The translations under genes were made by a program, and so were the position numbers. DNA of 58,506 nucleotides, taken from positions 1-58,506 of the forward strand of contig JAUJPG010000020.1 in NCBI GenBank assembly GCA_030447245.1. Reading direction: 5' to 3'. The notes under the pieces were generated by a model. It was not told the origin of the DNA. It saw only the letters and a program-made list of their open reading frames with translations, and ran no database searches. This DNA comes from Chloroflexota bacterium. GTDB taxonomy: Bacteria; Chloroflexota; UBA6077; JACCZL01. This document shows, one piece after another, positions 26,355 through 34,837 of this stretch (position 1 is the first letter of the stretch; the number at the start of each line of letters is the position of its first letter).

Positions 26355-27230
26355 GCAGCTTCCTCTTGAGCTCCGGGCTGTACGGCGGCAGCGCCACCAG
26401 CAGCAAGCCGATTGCGCACGTCGGCGTCGGCGTGGCTCGGGGCGCCGTCCCAGACTAGGGCGTCGAGCAGGCCCCGCGCCCGCACCTCGGCGAGCGCCGC
26501 CCGCGGGTCGGCGGGCGTCATCGTGTCGAGCCAGTCCCACCAGAGCGTGCCGGACCGGGCGTCGACGGGCGCGAACCGCCAGGCCCATTCGTAGCGGAGC
26601 TGGAGCCGCTGGTGCACCTTCACGCCGCGCCGCCCCAGACCCGCCGGGTGGTCCCGCGCAGCCCGATCCGCTGCTCGTCGGCGAAGCCGACCCGGGCGCC
26701 TGCCGTCAGGCCGACTGCCGCGAGGGCGGCGGTGAGCCCCCCTTTTTCCACCACGCCTGCGCGAGGTGGTCCGCCTTCTCGTGGACCGGGCGCGGCACCT
26801 TCGGCCCGCACCCCAGCCGCTTGAGCAGCGCGTACATCCCGCCCTCGGTGTACGCCACCCCCCACCGCTCGGCCACCCAGGCCCGGATCTCCGCCGCCGT
26901 CCGGAACCGCCCGGTCGCCACCTCCTCGGCCAGCGCCGCCCGCTGCTCCGCCGCCAGCAGCGACGGCGCCCCCTGCCCGCCGGCGTGCCGCCCCTCGACC
27001 GCCGCCAGCCCGCCGGCCCGGTACCACCCCAGCCAGCGCGTGACCGTCCGCTCGTGCACCCCCAGCACCTCGGCCGCCTCGCGCGCCGACCGCCCGGCCC
27101 GCACCAGCCACAGCCCGTGCAACCGCGGCCGCACGTCCGCCCGCCGCTCCCGACGGTACCGCGCGTGCAGGCTCGCCGCATCGTCCCCCGCCGCCCACTC
27201 GACTGCCAACGGTCGCCCCCGCCGTGCCAC
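26355..27230 (-). pseudogene. IS630-family transposase, frameshifted and missing the last catalytic residue
   Basis: The N-terminal HTH (GRSAREAAEVLGVHERTVTRWLGWYRAGG) and second winged region (RTAAEIRAWVAERWGVAYTEGGMYALLKRLG) are in one frame. The catalytic domain needs three frame changes: GARVGFADEQRIGLRG with the first Asp, LLDALVWDGAPSHADADVR with the second Asp, and LLLVALPPYSPEL. The family continues 'PELNPxExxW', which carries the catalytic Glu, but here PPYSPELKRKLH runs directly into the propeller fragment. The enzyme cannot be active. Confidence 0.8.
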
Positions 27231-27286
27231 GCCTTCCCTCCCGCTTCACCTCCCGGTATTATGCGGCAGGGCTACACAGATTGGTA

Positions 27287-27493
27287 TTAGTGTCTTTCCA
27301 GCCAGCGCCGTGCCACCTCGGTGCTTCGGTACGGGCCGACGCGCCCGACTTCAGCGACGACCTCCGTCGTGCGGTAGAGGCAGTCGATGGCCGCGAGCAG
27401 GCGGTCCCAACGGGATCGGCGTCGCGTCGGAGGCCGTCCAGTCCCGCGGCGCGGCGGGGCGTCAGGAGCGTGGCTACGTGTGGCTACAGCCAT
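27287..27493 (-). CDS. Small basic protein, probably truncated by the IS630 insertion
   Basis: ATG 27493 has AAGGAG nine bases upstream. The 68-residue product has a disordered basic start (Arg/Pro/Thr-rich) and then a helical segment SRWDRLLAAIDCLYRTTEVVAEVGRVGPYRSTEVARRWLERH. Its stop codon TAA lies within the right inverted repeat of the IS630 element, so the original protein was probably longer. I do not recognise the family. Confidence 0.35.
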   Translation of the reverse strand: MAVATRSHAPDAPPRRGTGRPPTRRRSRWDRLLAAIDCLYRTTEVVAEVGRVGPYRSTEVARRWLERH

Positions 27494-27861
27494 GATGAGG
27501 AACTCCTTGATCTTCGGACCCGCCCCCGGCCCGCGATCGCACGCCTCCATGCTCTAAGGCACGGGGACGGTCAGCGCAGGCCGGCGGCACATCCGAGTCG
27601 GTGTCGGCAAAGGCGCGCGATGACGCCCGGAAAGGTGCAGCAGACCGAGCACAGGCGGGATCTGGCTCGCCAGGCGGCACCGTCCAGGGCTCCCTGGAGG
27701 GGCTGGCCCGCCGTGCGTGCCCTGGCTGCTCCCAGGTGACGCACGACGAGGCCAGTTCTTCCTCCTCGGAACACCCGTGCTCATCATTCCGAGCAGGAGA
27801 TGGGATCGAAGGCTCCCCCCGGAGCTCGCTACCCTGCAAGACCCCGGCTCTCGGGAGTTGC
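27494..27861. other. Intergenic, no gene recognised
   Basis: About 370 bases between IS remnants. Several short frames exist but none has a recognisable product or codon pattern. It is probably relic sequence between the IS630 and IS21 insertions. Confidence 0.4.
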
Positions 27862-27960
27862 CTATTCTTGACTAACTGATGGTGTCATCGCACGACGCCA
27901 CGTACGGGCGAGGGCGAGCAAGGGGAGCCCGAAAAGCGAGGCGACCACCACGACGGTCCT
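27862..27960 (-). pseudogene. Possible C-terminal remnant of a membrane protein cut by the IS21 element
   Basis: Reading leftwards from the IstB junction, the minus strand encodes RTVVVVASLFGLPLLALARTWRRAMTPSVSQE and a stop. The hydrophobic span plus basic tail looks like the last helix of an integral membrane protein. Upstream it runs into the antisense of istB, so only the tail is left. Confidence is low because the fragment is short. Confidence 0.25.
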
Positions 27961-28547
27961 GAGCACAGTTTCGACTTCGCCTTCCAGCCCTCGATCGACG
28001 AGCGCCAGGTGCGCGAACTGGCCACGTTGAGCTTCGTGGTCGACGCGGCCAACGTCCTGCTGCTGGGCCCGCCGGGCGTCGGCAAGACCCACCTGGCGGT
28101 GGGGCTGGCGATCCGCGCCATCGAGCCCGGGCTCGGCGCCTACTTCGTGCGCGCCCACGACCTGCTGGAGGACCTCGGCCGCGCCCGGGCCGAGCACCGC
28201 CTCGTCCGCCGCCCGCGGGTCTACCCCGCTCCGAAGGTGCTGATCATCGACGAGTTCGGCGTCTGGCCGTACGATCGCCTGGCCGCCACCGCCCTGTTCA
28301 CCCTGATCTCGGCGCGCTACGAGCGCGGCAGCATCGTCCTGACCTCGAACAAGGGCTTCGCCGAATGGGGCGAGGTCCTCGGCGACGCGGTCATCGCCAC
28401 GGCCATCCTCGACCGGCTGCTCCACCACAGCCACGTCCTGAACATCCGCGGCGAGAGCTACCGGCTCGCGAGAAGAAGCGCGCCGGCCTGTTCGGCCCGA
28501 CTCAATCCCGACCGGAGGTGACCAGCGCAGACCAGCGGAACGCCTGA
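27961..28547 (+). pseudogene. istB: IS21-family helper ATPase IstB, truncated and frameshifted
   Basis: The sequence enters the IstB family at FDFAFQPSIDERQVRELATLSFV, so about 50 N-terminal residues are missing. Walker A GPPGVGKTHLAVGLA and Walker B KVLIIDEFG are intact, as are YERGSIVLTSNKGFAEWGEVLGDAVIATAILDRLLHH and NIRGESYRL. A one-base insertion in CGGCTCGCGAGA then shifts the frame; the normal ending REKKRAGLF resumes in the next frame and stops at 28547. IstB assists the IS21 transposase in target capture. The following 50 bases resemble an IS21 end. Confidence 0.8.
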
Positions 28548-28597
28548 TCGACTCAGGGGTGGGTCAATTCCACACCGGCCGAGGGGGGTCAAAAGTA

Positions 28598-30400
28598 GGC
28601 TCTCCCGCAGGAAGTGGGGAGCGCTGGCACGGATCTGGCCGCCGCCTGAGCACCCTGTGCGGAGGTGCTCGCCGTGGTCCCGATCGAGCCGGACGCCCCG
28701 TTCGGCATCCAGCAGGTGAAGCTCGACGGCGCGGTCGTGGTGCTGGAGGCGGCGGCACCGCCTGGAAGGTCGCTGCCCGGATGATGCGGGGCCGTCAGCC
28801 GATCCGTGCACGACCGCTACCGGCGGCGACCCTACGACGTCCCGTGGCGGGGCACGTCGTGCGCCTGCTGCTGACGGTCCGCCGCTTCCGCTGCCCGGCG
28901 CCCGAGTGTGGGCGGGCCACGTTCGCCGAGGATTTCGGGCGGCGCCTGCCGCGCCGGGCGGCGCACGGCCGAGGCCGCCGAGACGTTGCTCCGCCTGGCC
29001 CGCACAGTCGGCGGCGAGGTCGGCGCGCGGCTCGCTACGGCGATCGGCGTGCCGCGGCCAGCGCCGACACGCTGCTCCGCCTGGTCCGGCGGGGGGCCGC
29101 GGCGTCGGCCCCGACGCCGCGGGTGCTCGGCGTCGATGACCTGGCGCTGCGCGGGGCCATCGGTACGCAACGATCCTGGTCGACTTGGAGACGCACCGCC
29201 CGATCGACCTCGTGCCCGAGCGTACTGCCGAGGCGCTGGCGGCCTGGCTCCGCGAGCACCCGGGCGTCGAGGTGATCGTGCGCGACCGCTCGGGGGCGTA
29301 CGCCGAGGGCGCTCGGGCCGCTGAGCACCGAACGCGATCCAGGTCGCCGACCGCTTCCACCTGCTCCAGAACGCCAGCGCCGCGCTCGACGAGCTGCTCG
29401 GGCGCGGCGTCGGCGGATCGAGTGGGCCGTCGAGCCGGGGCCCGTCCGCGCCCGAGCCCGGCGTCGGCGGGCGGCGCCCCGAGCCACCGAAGCTCAGCCC
29501 CGCCAAACAACGGGCGGCCGCGCGCCGCGCCGCCCGACGCGCTCGCTGGGAGCAGGTCCTGGCGCTCGCCGCGGCCGGCCGCAGTCGGCGGGCGATCGCG
29601 CGCGAGCTGGGCATCAATCGCCGGACGGTGCGGCGCCTGCTGACCACGCCGGTGCCGCCGCCCGGCAAGCTGGTCGTACGGCCGCGACCCGGCGGGCTCC
29701 GATCGCCGAAGCTCCAGCCGTACGTGTCGTACCTGCAGGACCGCTGGCAGGCCGGCCGCACCAACGTCTGCCAGCTGTTCCGCGAACTTCGCGAACGTGG
29801 CTACGACGGCAGCCGGACGCTCATCGACCAAGCTCCGCCCCTGGCGCGCGCTGCTGCCGAAGCCGGCACGCCCGCGATCCACGTCCACGGCGTCCGCTGG
29901 CTCTGCCTGCGCCCGCCCGACCAACTCACGCCCGACGAGCAGGCGGCCCTCGCCCAGCTCCTGGCGGACGAGCCGACGATCGCGGCCGGCCACGCGCTCG
30001 TGCAGGAGTTCGGGCCGTTGTGGCCACTCGCGACGTCGCAGCGCTCGCGTGGCTCGTCGAGGCGCAGGCAAGCGGCCTGCCATCCTTCGTCTCGCTGGCT
30101 GCCGGCATCCAGGCCGACGGCCCGCCGGCCGATGCTGCCCTGCGCCTGCCCTGGTCGACCGGCCCCGTCGAGGGCCACGTCTGCCGCGTCAAGCTGATCA
30201 AGCGCCAGGGCTACGGCCGGGCCAGGCTCGACCTCCTGCGCGCTCGCGTCCTCGCTGGCTAACCGAGAGCCGTTCCCGCCCCCTCACTGGCGAGCTATTG
30301 TGGCACGGCGTCCTCGCGTCCGGCCGATTGGGCGCGAACGGAGGTATTGGCCGGCGATCGATCCGGTACGGCGGCCGGCCCCACTTCCTGCGGGAGAGCC
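28598..30400 (+). mobile_element. ISL3-family insertion sequence with perfect 22-bp inverted repeats
   Basis: Terminal inverted repeats at 28598-28619 and 30379-30400 match over all 22 bases and begin GGCTCTCCCGC, as in ISL3 ends. The element is 1,803 bp. AAAAGTA occurs immediately outside both ends (28591-28597 and 30401-30407), a 7-bp apparent target duplication; ISL3 elements usually make 8 bp. The insertion lies within an IS21-type end sequence, between istB and an istA start. The transposase inside is frameshifted. Confidence 0.85.
28665..30262 (+). pseudogene. ISL3-family transposase, multiply frameshifted
   Basis: Recognisable pieces appear in changing frames: FGIQQVKLDGAVVVLEAA, HVVRLLLTVRRFRCPAPECGRATFAEDF (the ISL3 zinc-binding region), [52 protein letters not shown] (DDE core), [25 protein letters not shown] (HTH), QDRWQAGRTNVCQLFRELRERGYDGS and the ending LPWSTGPVEGHVCRVKLIKRQGYGRARLDLLRARVL. 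At least six frame changes are needed. The terminal repeats are perfect, so the insertion seems young compared with the damage, which again raises the question of consensus errors. Confidence 0.75.
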
Positions 30401-30433
30401 AAAAGTACACCGACCTTGACAGGAGTGATCTGG

Positions 30434-30570
30434 ATGGAGCTGCACGCCCTGCGCAAGCACGGCTGGACGATCAGATCGTTGGCGCGCGAGCTCGGCCTGA
30501 ACTGGCGCGCGGCCAAGCGGGACCTGGGGAGCGGGGAGGTACGCTGGTATCCGGAGCGCGCGACACGACA
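30434..30570 (+). pseudogene. istA: IS21-family transposase IstA, N-terminal remnant
   Basis: Downstream of TGACAGGAGTGATC an ATG at 30434 encodes MELHALRKHGWTIRSLAREL, then GLNWRAAKRDLGSGEVRWYPER, the N-terminal HTH of IstA. Similarity stops after about 45 codons and no catalytic domain follows. The ribosome site (AGGAG) is normal. Confidence 0.65.
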
Positions 30571-30919
30571 ACGGGGGTGGCCAGGACTACACCACGTCCG
30601 GCGACCCGGCGACTCGGCGAGCACGGCGTTCGGCGGTTGCTGGCGGAAGCTGGCGGTCGTGGTGTGAAGGAGAGCAGGGCGACGCGGCATAGCAACGAGC
30701 AGAACAGTAGTTCTAATAGGGATGGGCCTGACAGCCCTCCCGCGCGGAGGCGCTGTGGCCGTTCGACCGTTCCGGGGTTCTGGCTTGTCGTCGATCGGCT
30801 TGGGGATTTGTCGGTGCAACGCCGAGCAGGCGTGGACCGGCACCTCACGGGCCTCCGCCTCGATGCACGTCTCAGAACACGCCAGCTACGCTCGGCCGGT
30901 AGTGTGGAGGCGCTAGCCG
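30571..30919. other. Intergenic between IS21 remnant and phage-like module, no gene recognised
   Basis: About 350 bases. A frame reading PRPATRRLGEHGVRRLLAEAGGRG is present near 30590-30670 but I cannot assign it. The boundary of the phage-like module probably lies here. Confidence 0.4.
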
Positions 30920-32704
30920 ATGGTCCAGTACCACGTCACGCTGAACGGCCAGGGCTTGATCGTAGACCTGGCCAAGTACTCGAAGAAGTCGGCCGAGCCG
31001 TTCGCCGCCAAGACCGCCACCGGCGACCGCTCCTACGGCGACCTGCGTACCGAGCAGGGCCTGGTGCTCTCCGACTGGTCCGGCGGCGAGGGCTTCCTCG
31101 AGCACGACCCGGCCAATGCCAGCCGCTTCCGCTCGGGCTCCGGCTTCGACGTCTGGACCGAGCCGGGCTCGCTGCGCCTCGGCCCGCACGCCCTCAGCTC
31201 GGCGCCAGCCACCCTCTCCGAGCCGGCCGTCGCCTGCGTCTACAAGGGCAACCTGTACGTCGGTGGCGGCGCCGGCACCGGCAACGTCTACCGCTGGGAC
31301 GGCGCCAGCTGGACCACCTCGCTCACGCTGGCCAAGGCGATCACCGCGCTGGCCACCTTCAACGGCCTGCTCTACGCCGGCAACGGCTTGGACGGCATCG
31401 TGTCGTCCTTCGACGGCGCCACCTGGACCGCCACCGCCTTCACCATCCCGTCGTCTGTGGGCGTCCACGCGCTCGCCACCTTCTACCGTCAGACCGCCCA
31501 GTACCTGTACGTCGCGGCCTCCCGCGCGTCGACCGGCGCGGTCTACTACTGGGACGGCGCCACCCTCTCCGCGCTGCAGTACGTGTTCGAGGAGCCCTCG
31601 CCGCGGGTCGCCCTGGTGCTCAACAACCGGCTGTACTTCTTCGTTGCCGACACCGCGTCGCGCCGGATGGCCGTCTACTCCATCGACGACGCTGGCAGCG
31701 GCGGCGTCTACCGCGCCCACGTCGCCCTCGCGCACAACTACGCCCTGGGCGGCGCCGTCCACGACGGCGTGGCCTACCTCGGCTGCTTCTCCGGCGGCGC
31801 CATCCTCTCCTGGGACGGCTCGCTGCTCCGCACCGTCCGCCAGGTCTCGGGCCAGACGGCCGGGCTGCGCGGCCTGGCCGCCTGGAACGGCGCGCTGTGG
31901 GTCAGCGTCCAGGACACCACCGCCAACACCCTCGCCCTGCTGCGTTACGACCCTTCGGCAGGCTCAGGGCAGGCTCAAGCCGGCTGGACCCGGCCGGTCG
32001 GCGGCCTCAGTGGCACCGAGCCGCGGGGTCTGGCGGTCTACGCCGGCCAGCTCGTCGCACTCACCCAGCAGGCCAGCGCGGCCACCATGCACCGCCTCCA
32101 GTCCACCCACCGCGCCTCCGCCACCCTGGAGACGTCGCTGTTCGACGCGCGCCTGCCATCCGTGGACAAGGTCGCGCGGTCGCTGACCGTCGCCCACTCG
32201 GCGCTCGCCGCCGGCCAGTCGGTCCAGGTGCAGTACCGCCTCGAGGACACCGGGGCGTGGACCACCCTCGGCACCAGCTCCACGCTCGGCGCCACGTCGG
32301 CCGTGTTCAGCTTTGCCGGCAGCGGCGTCGTCTTTCGCCAGCTCGCCTTCCGCCTGGTGCTGGCCGGGCCCGCCGGCGCGTCCGCCTCCGTCATCCTGTA
32401 CTCGGTGCTGCTGCGCTACGTCCTCAGCCCGGAGCTCAAGCGGGAGTGGGAGCTGCACGCCATCCTGGAGGGCACCCCGGAGATCCCGCTCGTCACCCTC
32501 GACGGCGCTCCCCATCCGCGGACCGGCGCCCAGCAGGAGGCCGCGCTCTGGACCGCCAAGGGCACGCGCGGCCCGATCACCCTGGTCGACCTGGATGACG
32601 CCAGCTACGCCGTCTGGTTCGACCGGCTGGACGTCAGCGCCGCGGAGAAGAGCCAGCGCCACGCACCAGAGATGCGCGGCAAGCTCCGCCTGGTGGAAGC
32701 GTGA
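30920..32704 (+). CDS. Propeller-like phage tail/structural protein
   Basis: The 594-residue protein has no signal peptide. It begins MVQYHVTLNGQGLIVDLAKYSKKSAEPFAAK and then carries repeated blade-like units: ALSSAPATLSEPAVACVYKGNLYVGG, VYRWDGASWT, ALATFNGLLYAGNG, VYYWDGATLS, LNNRLYFFV. A C-terminal beta domain ends LVDLDDASYAVWFDRLDVS. Such 'WDG' propeller repeats with the closing 'DLxDxxYxVxF' domain are typical of tail or host-contact proteins in phage genomes. The GTG of the next gene overlaps its stop by four bases, which supports a phage-style operon with the downstream glycosidase-like, amidase and holin-like genes. An extra nine-residue PSAGSGQAQ insert is encoded by a dispersed repeat. 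The family call is inference. Confidence 0.6.
   Translation: MVQYHVTLNGQGLIVDLAKYSKKSAEPFAAKTATGDRSYGDLRTEQGLVLSDWSGGEGFLEHDPANASRFRSGSGFDVWTEPGSLRLGPHALSSAPATLSEPAVACVYKGNLYVGGGAGTGNVYRWDGASWTTSLTLAKAITALATFNGLLYAGNGLDGIVSSFDGATWTATAFTIPSSVGVHALATFYRQTAQYLYVAASRASTGAVYYWDGATLSALQYVFEEPSPRVALVLNNRLYFFVADTASRRMAVYSIDDAGSGGVYRAHVALAHNYALGGAVHDGVAYLGCFSGGAILSWDGSLLRTVRQVSGQTAGLRGLAAWNGALWVSVQDTTANTLALLRYDPSAGSGQAQAGWTRPVGGLSGTEPRGLAVYAGQLVALTQQASAATMHRLQSTHRASATLETSLFDARLPSVDKVARSLTVAHSALAAGQSVQVQYRLEDTGAWTTLGTSSTLGATSAVFSFAGSGVVFRQLAFRLVLAGPAGASASVILYSVLLRYVLSPELKREWELHAILEGTPEIPLVTLDGAPHPRTGAQQEAALWTAKGTRGPITLVDLDDASYAVWFDRLDVSAAEKSQRHAPEMRGKLRLVEA
31952..31976 (+). repeat. Dispersed CCTTCGGCAGGCTCAGGGC-type repeat inside a gene
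   Basis: The segment CCTTCGGCAGGCTCAGGGC continuing AGGCTC interrupts the propeller gene and encodes SAGSGQAQ between two structured stretches. Near-identical 'CCTTCG(G/A)CAGGCTCAGG(G/A)CAGGC' units are familiar as mobile short repeats in many bacterial genomes. Here it is inserted in frame, so the gene stays open. Confidence 0.5.
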
Positions 32705-33577
32705 CCCGCCAGCTCGGCCTGGTCGCCAACTGCCGCAACGCCTGGCCCGGCCACCAGGAGCTCACAGAGCTGCGCCCGGCCTGGGTCCGCACCATCGCCT
32801 ACTCGCTGGACGACCTCGACGGGATGCTGGACAGCCTGCCCCCCGGCGTCGAGCCGATCGTGCTGCTCAACGGGGAGCTGGATCTCGTCGGGCACGACTG
32901 GCACCGCTGGCCGGACGCCGTCGCCGCGTTTGCCCAGCGCTTCGGCCACCGCGTCAAGGCCCTGGAATGTCTGAATGAGTGGGACCTGCTCGGCATCCCG
33001 GCGGACACCGCGGTCTGGTGCGCCCAGGAAGCCGCCTCGGCGTTGCAAGGGACGGCCTGCACCGCGCTGCTGGGGTCCTGTGGCAGGCCCGGACTGGACC
33101 GGCACCCTACGCCACGCCTGCGCGCTGCTTGGACCGGATCAGCTCGCCCAGCTCGGCGGCGTCTGCCTGCACCCCTACGGCCAGCGCCCCGGCGGCTGGC
33201 CCACCCCGGAGTGGGGCTTCGGCGAGCTGGAGGAAGCGGTCATGCTCGCCGCGGCCATCGCCGACCGCCCGGTCTGGTTGACCGAGTACGGGGTCAAGCT
33301 CGGCGACGTCGGCGGGGAGGACATGCAGGCGGAGTTCCTCGCCGCTCCGCGGCCGTGCTCGGCAACATCGGCACGGCCATCGTGCCGGCCGCCTGCTGGT
33401 TCGCCTGGTCGGATCAGTGCGGCGCCCCCTCAGAGCGCGGGGATCAAGCGTTCGGCCTGGTCGCCGAGGACGGCCGACGCCCGGCCAGCGTGGGACAGCT
33501 TCCAGGCTCACGCCGCCCGGCGACGACGGAAGACGGAAGGATTCTCGCTCCCCGAGGAGCTAGCACAGGAGGACAGC
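32701..33577 (+). pseudogene. Glycosidase-like TIM-barrel protein, frameshifted
   Basis: GTG 32701 overlaps the previous stop (GTGA). The N-terminal frame reads LGLVANCRNAWPGHQELTELRPAWVRTIAYSLDDLDGMLDSLPPGVEPIVLLNGEL, then RFGHRVKALECLNEWDLLG, where the Asn-Glu pair is the acid/base position of clan A glycoside hydrolases. After a frame change it continues GVCLHPYGQRPGGWPTPEWGF and IADRPVWLTEYGVKLG, with Glu as the likely nucleophile. A further change gives AIVPAACWFAWSDQ. At least two or three indels break it. In a phage-like operon such a protein may help penetrate glycans. Confidence 0.6.
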
Positions 33578-33784
33578 ATGGCCCACGATCACGACGTCGG
33601 CAGCGGCTCCGCCAGATGATGGCCGAGGACGGCTCGAGCCCGCCGCCTGCTCCACCTTCCCGCCGCTCGGCCGCCACCCGGCCGAGATCGAGCAGGGCGT
33701 TGGGCGCAACGGGGTCCACTACGAGTGGCACCTGGCCACCGGCGCCCACTTCCGTTTTCCACCGGACTCCGCGGCGGCGGCGTA
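33578..33784 (+). pseudogene. Small phage-like protein, frameshifted
   Basis: ATG 33578 has a perfect AGGAGG site. It reads MAHDHDVGSGSAR and stops, but the next frames continue to TFPPLGRHPAEIEQGVGRNGVHYEWHLATGAHFRFPPDSAAAA with a stop near 33784, implying an intact ancestor of about 70 residues. I do not recognise the family. Confidence 0.4.
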
Positions 33785-33795
33785 GGGGTCGGCAC

Positions 33796-34283
33796 GTGGA
33801 AGCCGCCGTTCAGAACCGTCTGGTCCCCCAACCGGGGCAACCGGCGCCGGGCCACCCGGGGTGTGTGCTCCACTCCACCAGGGGCGGGGCGCCCACGCTG
33901 GACCAGGAGTACCGGGCACCATCTCCTGGTTCCTCAACCCCAGCGCCCAGGCCAGCTCGCACTACGTCGTCGGCCCGGCCGAAGTGGTCCAGATGGTCGA
34001 GCTGGATCTCGAAGCCTGGACGACCGACTGGATGAACGCCGAGTGGCTGGCCATCGAGATCGCGCAGCCCAAGCTCGGCGACCCGATCACCGACTTCCAG
34101 TACCGGGCCACCGCCTGGTGCCTGCTCCAGATGCAGGCCCGCTACCGCTTCCCCCTGGACGCGGCGCACCTACCGTTCCATTCGGAGACCCCGCAGGGCA
34201 TCCAGATCGGCAAGACCGACCCGTTCTCGCGAGGGAGCGAAGCGGGCCGGCGCTTCTATGACCGCCTGTTCAGGCTCTTCTGA
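33796..34283 (+). pseudogene. N-acetylmuramoyl-L-alanine amidase (endolysin-like), frameshifted
   Basis: The first part reads GHPGCVLHSTRGGAPTLDQEYR, whose His is the first zinc ligand of the Amidase_2 family. After a frame change near 33920 the sequence continues TISWFLNPSAQASSHYVVGPAEVVQMVELDLEAWTTDW, with the second zinc His in SSHYVVG, then WLAIEIAQPKLGDPITDFQYRATAWCLLQMQARYRFPL and FHSETPQGIQIGKTDPF. The last motif is the usual 'H.....G...K.DPG' zinc-site ending. Members cut peptidoglycan between muramic acid and the peptide. It lies just before a holin-like gene, a normal phage lysis pairing. Confidence 0.7.
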
Positions 34284-34339
34284 CCCGCCGCCGCGGGGCT
34301 GCTTGGCAGGCCGGGGGACGAGGGCTCAAGCACGGAGGA

Positions 34340-34681
34340 ATGATGGACGCGGATTACGGCGGCGTGTTGATCGTGCCGACGATCGTCGGGTTGGTGGAGG
34401 TGGGCAAGCGACTGGGGCTGCGGACGGGGTACGCGGCGCCAGTCGCGGTTGGGCTGGGACTGGCGATCACCCTCGGGTACGCGCTCGTCGCCGGCCTGCC
34501 GGGTGGGCGGGAGCTGGCCGACGCCGGACTGCGCGGCGTGGCGCTCGGACTGTCCGCGGCGGGCTTGTACTCGGCCGTCAAGCACCGATCGCCAGGTGAC
34601 GCGCAGGAGCTGGATGGCTCAGCAGTCGGGCGGCCCAGGCGGGCCAGGGTCGATGGAGAACGCCCAGCCGGCTCTCGCTGA
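34340..34681 (+). CDS. Holin-like small membrane protein
   Basis: The 113-residue product has two hydrophobic helices (GVLIVPTIVGLVEVGKRLG and APVAVGLGLAITLGYALVAGL), a third weaker one, and a charged tail. Size, topology and the position right after an amidase fit a phage holin, which opens the membrane for the endolysin. GGAGGA precedes two adjacent ATGs; the second (34343) has better spacing. No family motif is specific, so this rests on context. Confidence 0.5.
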   Translation: MMDADYGGVLIVPTIVGLVEVGKRLGLRTGYAAPVAVGLGLAITLGYALVAGLPGGRELADAGLRGVALGLSAAGLYSAVKHRSPGDAQELDGSAVGRPRRARVDGERPAGSR

Positions 34682-34837
34682 ACAGGCGCCTGATCGCCCG
34701 CGAGACGCCCCGCAGCAGCCCTTGGCCGATCGGGGTGTCTTGCTGTACAGTACGCCGTCTCCCGCCCGTGTGGTGTGCTCGTTCCGCCGTTTTTGGGGGG
34801 TTGACGAATCGTCACCGCCCCGTTAAGGTGGGCCTCG

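Larger units (their letters stand above)
25426..27287. mobile_element. IS630-family element or IS630-bounded segment with a captured gene fragment
   Basis: The short inverted repeat CTAATACCAA (25423-25432) and TTGGTATTAG (27281-27290) bounds 1.86 kb. Read as ATACCAA...TTGGTAT, the ends are flanked by TA on both sides, the target dinucleotide of IS630 elements. Inside are a broken IS630 transposase (right 0.9 kb) and the 3' end of a beta-propeller gene (left 0.85 kb). IS630 elements are usually 1.0-1.2 kb with the transposase filling them, so this one is longer than expected. Confidence 0.55.

Noticed and set aside
29797..32598. 933-codon plus-strand open frame across the ISL3 element and the propeller gene
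   Set aside because: It combines out-of-frame IS sequence with Arg/Pro-rich frame-shadow of the propeller gene; no domain is recognisable.
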